The position numbers and the translations under genes were made by a program. The notes under the pieces are model-generated. The model had not been told where the DNA came from and ran no database searches. It was given only the letters and a program-made list of their open reading frames with translations. A stretch of 43,593 bases of DNA from a virus: positions 1 to 43,593 of the IMG/VR virus record IMGVR_UViG_3300031578_000109; one strand, given 5' to 3'. This document shows, piece after piece, positions 23,770 to 30,340 of this stretch (positions are counted from its first letter, which is position 1; each line of letters opens with the position of its first letter).

Positions 23770-24412
23770 GTTAATCTGGCAACCCTCGCGCGGCTTCGGC
23801 GACCGCTGCGGCTACGCCGTCGACTTCATCGTGTTGCATTATACCTGGGGACGCAAGGCCGGCGACCTCGCGACGCTGTGTTCGAAACGCGCGTCGAGTC
23901 ATTTCTATATTACGCTCAACGGCGACCTCTACTGGCTCGTCCGCTTCGAGAACCGCGCCTTTCACGCCGGCGTCGAGTGGCGCGACCGCGGCACTTGGCA
24001 ATACAAACGCTGGAAGGCGATACGGCCAAACGAGCGGTCAATCGGCATCGAAATTGAGGGCTTCGGCGAATACACCGAGGAGCAATATCGCGCGCTGGAA
24101 TGGGTATTGCCGCTGCTGCTCGAGCGCTTCGATATACCGCTGCGCCTTTTACCCGACCCGTACTGTGGAATGAAGGACCGCGACGCGTATAGCATCGCCG
24201 TCCTAAAAGACTTCCGCGGCGTCCTCGGCCACGGCAATATCCATTACTCGAAGCGCGACCCCGGCATAGAATTCGATTGGGAGCGGCTGCGGTGCCTGGC
24301 GCTGCTGCCCGACCCCGGCTGCTTGACCTGGCCCGAGAACATCGTATACCGCGGCGACCCGGCTTTGTTGCCGGAAGGGGGATTGACGTATGAGTTTAAA
24401 ATTGCCGGTTAA
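23762..24412 (+). CDS. Endolysin: N-acetylmuramoyl-L-alanine amidase
   Basis: This 216-residue protein is an Amidase_2 domain. Histidine 26 lies in FIVLHYTWG, SSHFYI contains H47, FHAGVEWR contains H68, and the distal motif GHGNIHYSKRDPG carries H157, H161 and D166. H26, a later histidine and D166 would hold zinc. It cuts the amide bond between muramic acid and L-alanine in peptidoglycan. No signal peptide is present, so it needs the holin for release. The tail after residue 185 has no recognised wall-binding repeat. The gene overlaps the next by 23 bases. Confidence 0.92.
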   Translation: MPKLIWQPSRGFGDRCGYAVDFIVLHYTWGRKAGDLATLCSKRASSHFYITLNGDLYWLVRFENRAFHAGVEWRDRGTWQYKRWKAIRPNERSIGIEIEGFGEYTEEQYRALEWVLPLLLERFDIPLRLLPDPYCGMKDRDAYSIAVLKDFRGVLGHGNIHYSKRDPGIEFDWERLRCLALLPDPGCLTWPENIVYRGDPALLPEGGLTYEFKIAG

Positions 24413-25007
24413 ATACCTGATACTCGGCGCACTTGCGCTGCTGCTTATAGGCGCGGCGGTCGTGGGGGTCTTTACGTGCCGCTACGACCGCGAGGCCGGC
24501 GAGAACGCCCGCGCTACTCAAAGCGCCGCGCCGCCCGGGTGGGTTGCGCCGCCGACGGAGACGACGCCGTTCCTCTCGTTTAAAAAGAATAAGGCGTCCG
24601 ACGTAACCGCCGGCTTCCCGGCCGGCTCGCGCGTCGTCGTCGTCGAGACGCCGAAGGGCGAGACCGTCGAAATCGGTATCCTCCCCGACGGCCAGGTCGT
24701 TACGAAGGAGGGCGTCAAGGCTACGATATACGAGAAGCGCGCGGCGTTTATCGCGCCGCAGATACGGCCGTTTATAGGGGCCGGCGCCATAGGCCCGGAG
24801 CTGGGCGTCGCCGCGGCCGTCGGCGTCGACCTGCTGCGCGTGTGGCGCGTCAACCTCGGCCTCGGCGCGTTGATTAACGATGAGGCCGTCGCGGCCGCCG
24901 CGTTCGCCGCGTACCCGGTATGGCGCAACGTCGACGCGCGCATCGGCGGCGGCTACGGCACCGCAGGCGCGGCGTACTTCGCCGGCGTGTCGATAGGGAT
25001 AGAATAA
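24390..25007 (+). CDS. Membrane-anchored protein of the lysis cassette (spanin-like position)
   Basis: This 205-residue protein has an N-terminal membrane helix (residues 8-29, YLILGALALLLIGAAVVGVF). A short linker rich in P and T and a globular region of strands and glycine follow, ending in alternating strands that resemble an outer-membrane hairpin (NVDARIGGGYGTAGAAYFAG). The gene is embedded in the end of the amidase gene. This resembles how spanin genes are placed, although the sequence does not look like known Rz proteins. An outer-membrane-acting lysis factor would fit. Confidence 0.5.
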   Translation: MSLKLPVKYLILGALALLLIGAAVVGVFTCRYDREAGENARATQSAAPPGWVAPPTETTPFLSFKKNKASDVTAGFPAGSRVVVVETPKGETVEIGILPDGQVVTKEGVKATIYEKRAAFIAPQIRPFIGAGAIGPELGVAAAVGVDLLRVWRVNLGLGALINDEAVAAAAFAAYPVWRNVDARIGGGYGTAGAAYFAGVSIGIE

Positions 25008-25027
25008 ACTGCCGCGCGGACGGTACG

Positions 25028-25057
25028 AAAAAAGCCCCGGTCGCGCCGGGGCTTTTT
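25028..25057. terminator. Bidirectional rho-independent terminator
   Basis: AAAAAAGCCCCGG (25028-25040) and CCGGGGCTTTTT (25046-25057) form a stem of about eleven pairs around the loop TCGCG. There is a T-run in both directions. It separates the rightward late genes from the leftward accessory and integrase genes. Confidence 0.92.
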
Positions 25058-25075
25058 GTTGTGGGCCGATAGCGT

Positions 25076-25765
25076 TCAGCGGTATAGCGCCTTGACGCGG
25101 CCCAGGGACGCGGGGGCGACGGGGGCATAGCATAAACGTGCCTGGTATACGTATAACCCGGCCGTAAACCAGGTAGCACCGCCGCCGCGCGTTATGCCTA
25201 TGGCATACGTGGGCGTCGTAAAATAGTCGACAACGCTTCCGGTCGTCGTTACCTGGTATAGGTTGCTACCACCGCCGGCAATCCAGATGTACGGCGCTTC
25301 CCAGAATAGGCCCGTTGCGGTAGGGGCGGGCGCTGCGAACGAGTCCATAATCGAGCCAGCCTGGTTTAGCCTAAACACGTCGTCGCCGTTCGAATACCAT
25401 AACGAGGCGCCGCCGCGCGTTACACCGCAGCCGTAAGGCCCAGGGGCGGCGAAGGTACTTATTAAGCTACCTGTCGTTGTAAGGCGCGCTATGATTTTAG
25501 TGTCGCGGTCCGCCAGCCAGAATTCGCCGGCGGTCCGGTCAAGGTCAAACGACTTTCGGCCGGTACGTACCGTCCTAATCACGTTTCCGGCCATCGTCGT
25601 TTCGTATATCAGCCCGAGGTCCGCGTTAATATGGAATATATGGCCATCGTAATAATCTATGCCATACACTCCGCTCGGGCACGGCGATATAAACGACGCC
25701 ACTATCGACGCCGTTCCCGCGAACGCCGTTGCCGCGCATAACGTTATTGCCGCTAACCTTTTCAT
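25076..25765 (-). CDS. Secreted beta-propeller-like accessory protein
   Basis: This 229-residue protein is preceded by AAAAAAGGAGG. The signal peptide MKRLAAITLCAATAFAGTAS is followed by about five repeats of near 40 residues. Each contains a GS-I/V-x-x-F-x-A/T-P core and a glycine-tryptophan strand (TTGSLISTFAAPGPYGCGVT, QAGSIMDSFAAPAPTATGLF, TTGSVVDYFTTPTYAIGITR). This is the pattern of a beta-propeller. The C-terminus ends PASLGRVKALYR, which may be a sorting tail. It is probably an exported lysogenic conversion factor that alters the host surface. It is read opposite to the late genes. Confidence 0.7.
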   Translation of the reverse strand: MKRLAAITLCAATAFAGTASIVASFISPCPSGVYGIDYYDGHIFHINADLGLIYETTMAGNVIRTVRTGRKSFDLDRTAGEFWLADRDTKIIARLTTTGSLISTFAAPGPYGCGVTRGGASLWYSNGDDVFRLNQAGSIMDSFAAPAPTATGLFWEAPYIWIAGGGSNLYQVTTTGSVVDYFTTPTYAIGITRGGGATWFTAGLYVYQARLCYAPVAPASLGRVKALYR

Positions 25766-25781
25766 AGTGTTGCCTCCTTTT

Positions 25782-26147
25782 TTAGCGCCTCTCGAGGAAA
25801 AAATCCGGGATATATACCGGACCGGACTGTCTTACCCGATAGTATCCTTCACAAGGTTGATAATAAAATCTAGTGGCAATATAGCTAATAAGATGTCCTT
25901 CGTGGTCTGAGGAACTACCCGTCATTTCCCAAAAACCCGAGGCATCTGAATCAGTTTCCCAATGGTATTCGTCTTCGCCTCTTTGTTTACACGCTTCGCA
26001 TATAATTATGACGTGAACTCCATCTATGCTAAATTCGCCTACCGCATCCCGAGTATAGCCACAAAAAACTCTTAATTGTTCGGTATCTGTAGGTGAAGAG
26101 TAAGTAGAAATAACGAGAAGCAGCAGAATCATTATCGCCTTTTTCAT
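25782..26147 (-). CDS. Small secreted protein
   Basis: This 121-residue protein has the ribosome site AAAGGAGG just before ATG 26147. The signal peptide is MKKAIMILLLLVISTYSS. The mature part has cysteine pairs (FCGYT, IICEACKQRG, QPCEGYY) that could form disulphides, and beta-strands. The gene is AT-richer than its neighbours. It lies between integrase and propeller gene in the same direction and probably acts in the cell envelope of lysogens, for example in superinfection exclusion. Confidence 0.65.
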   Translation of the reverse strand: MKKAIMILLLLVISTYSSPTDTEQLRVFCGYTRDAVGEFSIDGVHVIIICEACKQRGEDEYHWETDSDASGFWEMTGSSSDHEGHLISYIATRFYYQPCEGYYRVRQSGPVYIPDFFLERR

Positions 26148-26160
26148 TTCTATACCTCCT

Positions 26161-27030
26161 TTACATCTCAAACAGCGTATACTCCTCTCGCCGCTCGGCG
26201 TAGCTCCACCGCAGCAACTCGACGGCGCGGCGCCGCCCGGCATCCGTAGCCTCCAGATAAATTTCGGTGGTTTTTATATCGGCTTGCCCGAGTAAGGTTT
26301 GAACGGTACGTACGCTCGCGCCGCGGTCGTGGATTTCGGTCGCGAAAAAATGCCGGAAGTCGTGGAAGCGGCACGGCAACCCCGTGGCGGTCTTCGCGCG
26401 GCGGAAGCGGCGCTTGAAACTTTTTAAATGGTTTGAGCCGTTTATAAATATGTATCCGGGGACCTTGCGGCGGGCGAGGACGCGGAGCGCTACGTCGTTG
26501 AGCGGTATGTACTGGATGCCGCGGGTTTTCGAAATGGCGACGGCGAGAACGCGCCGCTCCAAGTCGACGTTCTCGCCGCGTATCTTTAAAATGTCGCCTT
26601 TCCGCAGCCCCGTGTTCACCGCTATTGCGGAGAGGTCGTATAGCAGCAGGTCGTTCTGCAGACACCATACGAGCCAGCGTTCCACCTCGGCCGTCGTCGG
26701 CAGCGCCAGCGGGCGGCGCGCCTCGGGCAACATTTTTACTCCCTTCACCGGATTGCATTCTGTATACCCCGAGAGTATAGCATAATTAAATAGGTGTTTC
26801 AACGTCGCGAGCTCGCGATTAATGGTAGGGTTGCCGGCGTCGTCGGCCTTGCAGCTTCGAACGTAGCGCTCCACGTCGGCGCGGGCAATCCCGGCCAGGT
26901 CGCGGTCGCCGAAGAAATATACGAAGCGGCGGACGTAACGGCCTTTACCCTCGAGCGTCTTGGGTGCGTTGTATATGGCGCAGTAGTCGAGGTACGCCCG
27001 GGCGAAGTCATTAAACGCGACGCTACTCAT
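26161..27030 (-). CDS. int: Tyrosine-type integrase
   Basis: The product has 289 residues. The ATG at 27030 follows AAGGGAAG; a TTG 27 bases upstream is less likely. Residues 5-90 are the SAM-like core-binding domain. The catalytic residues are R143 (NTGLRKGD), K168 (ISKTRG), H223 and R226 (FHDFRH) and the nucleophile Y258 (TTEIYLE). The usual second H/W of LLGH is Q249 here (LLGQADIKTT). It should recombine attP with a bacterial tRNA-Val gene; the attP candidate lies 400 bases away, behind the divergent repressor gene. Confidence 0.95.
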   Translation of the reverse strand: MSSVAFNDFARAYLDYCAIYNAPKTLEGKGRYVRRFVYFFGDRDLAGIARADVERYVRSCKADDAGNPTINRELATLKHLFNYAILSGYTECNPVKGVKMLPEARRPLALPTTAEVERWLVWCLQNDLLLYDLSAIAVNTGLRKGDILKIRGENVDLERRVLAVAISKTRGIQYIPLNDVALRVLARRKVPGYIFINGSNHLKSFKRRFRRAKTATGLPCRFHDFRHFFATEIHDRGASVRTVQTLLGQADIKTTEIYLEATDAGRRRAVELLRWSYAERREEYTLFEM

Positions 27031-27058
27031 TTTCGTTCTTCCCTTTTCAGCCCCCAAA

Positions 27059-27106
27059 CTATTTTTTCCCCGTAAATTTATTATTTATACGCTTGCTATT
27101 TTTTCC
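27059..27106. repeat. Pair of 11-bp direct repeats by the repressor promoter
   Basis: CTATTTTTTCC occurs at 27059-27069 and 27096-27106, 37 bases apart. The second copy directly abuts the -35 box. They lie between the divergent integrase and repressor genes. They could be operators for the repressor or arm-type sites of the integrase. Confidence 0.5.
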
Positions 27107-27134
27107 TTGACTTCCGCCGTGGGTCGGTTATAAT
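27107..27134 (+). promoter_or_regulatory. Strong sigma70-type promoter of the repressor gene
   Basis: TTGACT (27107-27112) and perfect TATAAT (27129-27134) are separated by 16 bases. Transcription would begin near 27141, only about seven bases before the ATG at 27148. The message is therefore nearly leaderless, as for lambda cI from its maintenance promoter. It may also drive the early operon. Confidence 0.8.
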
Positions 27135-27147
27135 CTTTACGTAGGAT

Positions 27148-27468
27148 ATGTTACCAGAAAACAACACAGAAGTCAAGGATAAAATTTCACAGCGGCCGGT
27201 CAAAACGAAAATGGTCGTCCGATTAATAAATAGCCGCGGCCTAAAGCATTACTGGATTGCCCGCGAAGTCCTTAATATCCACCCTAAACACTTCAGCAGA
27301 ATACTACGCAACAAAAAGTATTGCCGTCTAAACCCCCGATACGTTCCGGCGCTTGCCAAACTTTTAAAGGTTCGGCAAAACGAAATACGCCGCTTGTTTG
27401 GCCTCCCCGAAAAACACCGCAAAGCTCTGGGCGATGACCGACTCGAACGGTCGACCTCCTGCTTGTAA
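27148..27468 (+). CDS. Putative XRE-family repressor whose 3' end is formed by attP
   Basis: This 106-residue protein has a Cro/C1-type helix-turn-helix at about residues 25-85 (LINSRGLKHYWIAREVLNIH, then FSRILRNKK and ALAKLLKVRQNEIRRLFGL). Position next to a divergent integrase makes it the likely lysogeny repressor. It lacks a second dimerisation or cleavage domain. The last residues (GDDRLERSTSCL) and the TAA stop are encoded by the complement of a tRNA-Val 3' half. The stop overlaps the tRNA anticodon. The nearly leaderless start at 27148 is chosen because of the promoter; ATG 27211 is an alternative without ribosome site. Confidence 0.75.
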   Translation: MLPENNTEVKDKISQRPVKTKMVVRLINSRGLKHYWIAREVLNIHPKHFSRILRNKKYCRLNPRYVPALAKLLKVRQNEIRRLFGLPEKHRKALGDDRLERSTSCL

Positions 27469-27477
27469 GGCAGGGGG
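27428..27477 (-). other. attP: 3' half of a tRNA-Val (UAC) gene
   Basis: Read on the minus strand this is CCTGC-CTTACAA-GCAGG (anticodon arm, anticodon TAC), AGGTC, T-arm GACCG-TTCGAGT-CGGTC, acceptor strand ATCGCCC and A. All parts of a bacterial tRNA-Val from the anticodon arm to the discriminator base are present, and the D-arm and 5' acceptor strand are missing. Such a fragment beside an integrase gene is the classic signature of an attachment site that restores the host tRNA after integration. Confidence 0.9.
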
Positions 27478-27480
27478 CCG

Positions 27481-27509
27481 GTTTGATAAATATGACAAAT
27501 ATGTCAAAC
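27481..27509. promoter_or_regulatory. Imperfect palindrome beside attP
   Basis: GTTTGA (27481-27486) mirrors TCAAAC (27504-27509). Inside, AAATATG occurs twice in direct orientation (27488 and 27497), nine bases apart. It lies between attP and the first early gene. It could be a repressor operator or an integrase arm site. Confidence 0.45.
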
Positions 27510-27536
27510 AAAGTAAGTATTAAAGGAGGAACTTAG

Positions 27537-27725
27537 ATGGAACCGATAATCTACAAGCTCGAAGTCTATAGCGGCGGTAACCTCCTGTTCTTCGTAGGCC
27601 GTCGGCAAACGTTAGACAACGCCCGCCGCGAAGCCCACTATATTATAAAGCAACGCAACGAAGCGGTATACGTGGATATCTGGGACGCCGAGGCCAACAC
27701 GCTCGTCGAACGCGTGGTGCCGTAA
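27537..27725 (+). CDS. Small protein, first gene of the early operon
   Basis: This 62-residue protein is behind AAAGGAGG. It has a beta-alpha-beta pattern (YKLEVYSGGNLLFFVGRR, then DNARREAHYIIKQRNEAVYV). No family is recognised. It overlaps the next gene by one base (TAATG). It directly follows attP, so after integration it would be the first phage gene at that end of the prophage. Confidence 0.6.
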   Translation: MEPIIYKLEVYSGGNLLFFVGRRQTLDNARREAHYIIKQRNEAVYVDIWDAEANTLVERVVP

Positions 27726-28126
27726 TGGAACGCCGTCGCCGCCACGATACCCGCGCCCGCGCTTGCCCACGGCCTAAAATTGACGCAAACGCCAAGGGTA
27801 GACATCCACTAAGGCCCGAGCAACGACGCCTTATAACGGCCCTTAAAGCGCGTCTTATAAAATCCGGTATTTCCGCCTCGGAAGCCGGCCGTATCGCCGG
27901 CGTAGACCCCGGCGACGCCCGCCGCGTCCTGGCGTTCGGGGCGGCGACGCCCCGGACCCTCCGCAAACTTTTCGACGCCTTCAACGTAAACGAATACGAA
28001 GAGCTCAGCGCCGCGGAAAGGCGCGGGGCGATTTTGCTTCAACTTCGCGCCGCGGCGGAGCGCCAGGCCGACCTCTTGGGTGAGCTCGCGGCGTTAAGCC
28101 TAGGCGACGACCCGCCGGGGTTATAG
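27725..28126 (+). CDS. Helix-turn-helix-like early regulator
   Basis: This 133-residue basic protein has a helix-turn-helix-like region at about residues 36-85 (ALKARLIKSGISASEAGRIA, then DPGDARRVLAFGAATPRTLR). The C-terminal helix is QLRAAAERQADLLGELAALS. The fold pattern resembles XRE regulators in which the recognition helix follows GxSxSExxRIAGV. It might be a Cro-like antagonist of the repressor. Confidence 0.55.
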   Translation: MERRRRHDTRARACPRPKIDANAKGRHPLRPEQRRLITALKARLIKSGISASEAGRIAGVDPGDARRVLAFGAATPRTLRKLFDAFNVNEYEELSAAERRGAILLQLRAAAERQADLLGELAALSLGDDPPGL

Positions 28127-28135
28127 GAGCCACGC

Positions 28136-28297
28136 ATGACCGACACCATTATATACCGCGACGCCGACGGCGACGTTATCTACGCCGCCTGCGTCGGCTG
28201 CGAGTTTTACAAGGGCTGCGTCGAAAGCAGCATCACCGAAGACGAGGCGCCGTGCCAGGCGCATCCGCGGAAGCGGAGAAAGCGAAGGGAGAAATGA
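28136..28297 (+). CDS. Small cysteine-rich protein
   Basis: This 53-residue protein behind TAGGAG has cysteines in CVGCEFYKGC and a later APCQAH. Together these could bind zinc. The C-terminus is strongly basic (HPRKRRKRREK), suggesting nucleic-acid contact. It overlaps the following start (ATGATGA). Confidence 0.55.
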   Translation: MTDTIIYRDADGDVIYAACVGCEFYKGCVESSITEDEAPCQAHPRKRRKRREK

Positions 28298-28590
28298 TGA
28301 AAAAGAAGATACGAACGCACAAGGACGCCTTCCGGGCCTACCTAACGCCGGAGAAGTATGAAATAGACCCCGAAGAAAGTTGCGTGTTTTGCCAGTTAAA
28401 AAATAATAATTACAATCGCGGTTTCATTGCGTGTGAGAAATATTGTTCAGTTGCATCGGCGTGTATAGTCGTAGATGACGGAGCCGAACAAAAGAAATTA
28501 ATCCGCTACGTCCTTCGCTACTGCAAAGAATGGCGGGTTAAAAATATCCGCCGCCTGGTAATCAAGAAAATGGAAGCGATGGGTTATTAG
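28294..28590 (+). CDS. Small early protein with CxxC motif
   Basis: The product has 98 residues. The start is ATG 28294, or the next ATG at 28297, behind AAGGGAG. It contains ESCVFCQL, CEKYCSVASAC and a basic helical C-terminus (YCKEWRVKNIRRLVIKKM). The cysteines may bind zinc. The gene is AT-richer than neighbours. No family is recognised. Confidence 0.55.
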   Translation: MMKKKIRTHKDAFRAYLTPEKYEIDPEESCVFCQLKNNNYNRGFIACEKYCSVASACIVVDDGAEQKKLIRYVLRYCKEWRVKNIRRLVIKKMEAMGY

Positions 28591-28599
28591 GAGGCTAAG

Positions 28600-28854
28600 A
28601 TGACCACCTACCCCGACTTACCGTTCGATAAGAGGGCCAACAGCGTGCGGCGTAAGTTTGACCTGGCGCTCCGCCGCATCGTCGAGGCCGGCGACGCCGC
28701 GGAGCTTGACTACCTCGACGTACTCATTAACAGCGCGCTCGCGCATTTCCGCAACTCGCGGCCACGGCGGCCCGCTAAACCCACCGCCGCCGCCGTCGAC
28801 GCCCTCCTGGCCGACATCGTAGCCAAGGGTCGTGAAGGGTGCGGTGGGGCGTGA
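28600..28854 (+). CDS. Small helical early protein
   Basis: This 84-residue protein with strong TAGGAGG site is helical throughout (VRRKFDLALRRIVEAGDAAE, AAAVDALLADIVAKG). It has no signal, membrane or metal motif. The final TGA overlaps the next ATG (TGATG). Confidence 0.55.
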   Translation: MTTYPDLPFDKRANSVRRKFDLALRRIVEAGDAAELDYLDVLINSALAHFRNSRPRRPAKPTAAAVDALLADIVAKGREGCGGA

Positions 28855-29486
28855 TGGAAATAAGAACGATTAAAGTCCCGCGAGAGTTCTGGGGCATACT
28901 TGAACCCGGAAGCGAAATGATAATAGGAGGACGTGAAATGCCGAAGCCGAACTGGAAGGAAGCGTTTGAGTGGGCGCTGGCAAGGGGCGGGGTATCCTGC
29001 CTTACTGTTACCGGTTGCAATTTTTGCGTTTTGGCGGGACACGCAGATAAAGGCAGCCGAACAGGCAAGGATTGTAGTGATTGCCCGCTAAACGTAGTTA
29101 ATAGTAAGGGTACCGATACTTGCGCCCGTATAAAATTAGACGACTCCGAGCGCCGCGCTATCTGCCGCCACGTACTCGCTACCGTCAAGGACTTCACCGA
29201 CCGCGACGAAATCCGCGCCCGCATCGCCGAAATGCTGGACGACGACGCGCGGGAGAAGTTCGTCGGGAAGGCGAAGGCGGAATACCACCGATTTGATTTA
29301 GCCGCAACTGGATTTATGCGCGTTGGTGGTAACACTAAAGTGGTGATACAACCTAATAGGCTTGCTTATACGATTATCGAAGGTAAATATCCTAAAGATG
29401 TAAACGACGAAGAAAATTTTATCGCCGCCTTCCGCGACGCAGAACTCCGCGACCTCGTACTCAAACTCCTACGCGAGGCGAAATGA
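28854..29486 (+). CDS. Early protein with cysteine cluster
   Basis: The product has 210 residues. The first ATG overlaps the upstream stop; an internal ATG at about 28938 with AGGAGG (28926-28931) could give a shorter form. CNFCVLAGHADK, DCSDCPLN and DTCARIK form a possible zinc cluster. Two helical parts follow. It overlaps the nuclease gene by four bases, so a supporting role in recombination or replication is likely. No family is recognised. Confidence 0.55.
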   Translation: MEIRTIKVPREFWGILEPGSEMIIGGREMPKPNWKEAFEWALARGGVSCLTVTGCNFCVLAGHADKGSRTGKDCSDCPLNVVNSKGTDTCARIKLDDSERRAICRHVLATVKDFTDRDEIRARIAEMLDDDAREKFVGKAKAEYHRFDLAATGFMRVGGNTKVVIQPNRLAYTIIEGKYPKDVNDEENFIAAFRDAELRDLVLKLLREAK

Positions 29487-30322
29487 GCGAATACGCCGGC
29501 CCCGCCTACGTGCGGCTTAGCCCGACGCGGATTAACACCGCGCTCGATTGCCCGCGTAAATTCCGCTACCGCTACGTCGACCGCCTCGAGCCGCGCGGCC
29601 TCCCCTCGATGCTCGCCTTCGGCCGCGCCGTCCACGCTGCTATCGCCGCCGCCTACGCCAACCAGAACGCGCCGCTCGACAGCGCCGGCGTCGCCGACGC
29701 CTTTACCCGCCACTTCGCCGTACGCGACGAGCAGGGCATCTCCTATAAAGACGGCGAAGATTACGACAAGCTCGACGCCAAGGGCCGCGCCCTCGTTTCC
29801 TGCTGGTACGAGCAGTTTATCGATGAAGTGCTCGACGCTAAGGTCTGGTCGCTCGAGAGCGAACTCGTCCACGATATCGAACCGGGCCTCGCCGTCGTCG
29901 GCCACCCCGACGTAATTGAGGAGCGCGACGGCCGCCTGTACGTCGGCGAACACAAGACCGTCGCGAGCTGGGGCGAGACAAATGAGATGCTCGTCGGTCG
30001 CAGCATCCAGCTCACCGTCTACGCCTACCTGTGCTGGAAGCACTTCGGCCGCCTCCCCGACGCCCTCTACATCACCGTCCTCAAAAAGACGAAAAAGCCC
30101 GAGGCGTTCCGTTGCTACACGATGCGTAGCGCCGAGGAGGTCGCCGCCTTCGAGGACCAGGCCCGCGATGTCGCGGCGCTGATACGCCACTACGCCGCCG
30201 CTAATACCTACCCCTGCAACTTTCACCGCGACTGCGGCTGGTGCGGCTTTCACCCGAAATGCTGGGGCCTCGACGGCGCCGACGCGATGTTCGCTAAACG
30301 CAAGGAAAAAGACGAACGCTAA
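29483..30322 (+). CDS. Cas4/RecB-like PD-(D/E)XK nuclease with Fe-S cluster cysteines
   Basis: This 279-residue protein reads SPTRINTALDCPRKFRYRYV at the N-terminus, with C23. The active site is H51 (GRAVH), D143 (VVGHPDV), E156 and K158 (YVGEHKT), with the QLTVYAYL helix near 175. Cysteines 250, 253 and 259 (DCGWCGFHPKC) together with C23 should hold a 4Fe-4S cluster, as in Cas4 and AddB. It processes DNA ends, probably for phage recombination together with the neighbouring ssDNA-binding protein. There is no adjacent CRISPR array or other Cas protein. Confidence 0.88.
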   Translation: MSEYAGPAYVRLSPTRINTALDCPRKFRYRYVDRLEPRGLPSMLAFGRAVHAAIAAAYANQNAPLDSAGVADAFTRHFAVRDEQGISYKDGEDYDKLDAKGRALVSCWYEQFIDEVLDAKVWSLESELVHDIEPGLAVVGHPDVIEERDGRLYVGEHKTVASWGETNEMLVGRSIQLTVYAYLCWKHFGRLPDALYITVLKKTKKPEAFRCYTMRSAEEVAAFEDQARDVAALIRHYAAANTYPCNFHRDCGWCGFHPKCWGLDGADAMFAKRKEKDER

Positions 30323-30340
30323 ACCAAGGAGGAGTTGAGA

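Noticed and set aside
24396-25133. Minus-strand open frame of 245 codons opposite the lysis-cassette gene
   Set aside because: It crosses the bidirectional terminator, is rich in arginine and alanine without motif, and has no ribosome site.
25076-27030. Flanking host chromosome rather than phage DNA
   Set aside because: The leftward genes lie between the phage terminator and attP, include the integrase, and the phage early operon follows directly behind attP.
27428-27477. A complete phage-encoded tRNA-Val gene
   Set aside because: Upstream of the anticodon arm on the minus strand the sequence does not continue as a D-arm or as the matching 5' acceptor strand. Only the 3' half is present, as expected for attP.
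29366-30253. Long minus-strand open frame of 295 codons over the nuclease gene
   Set aside because: It is a mirror of the GC-rich plus-strand gene, with low-complexity composition (many GV/EV/AR repeats), no family motif and no ribosome site. The plus-strand frame carries catalytic motifs.
29483-30322. Cas4 as evidence of a CRISPR-Cas adaptation module
   Set aside because: There is no cas1, cas2 or repeat array in the window. Phages often carry Cas4-like nucleases for recombination.
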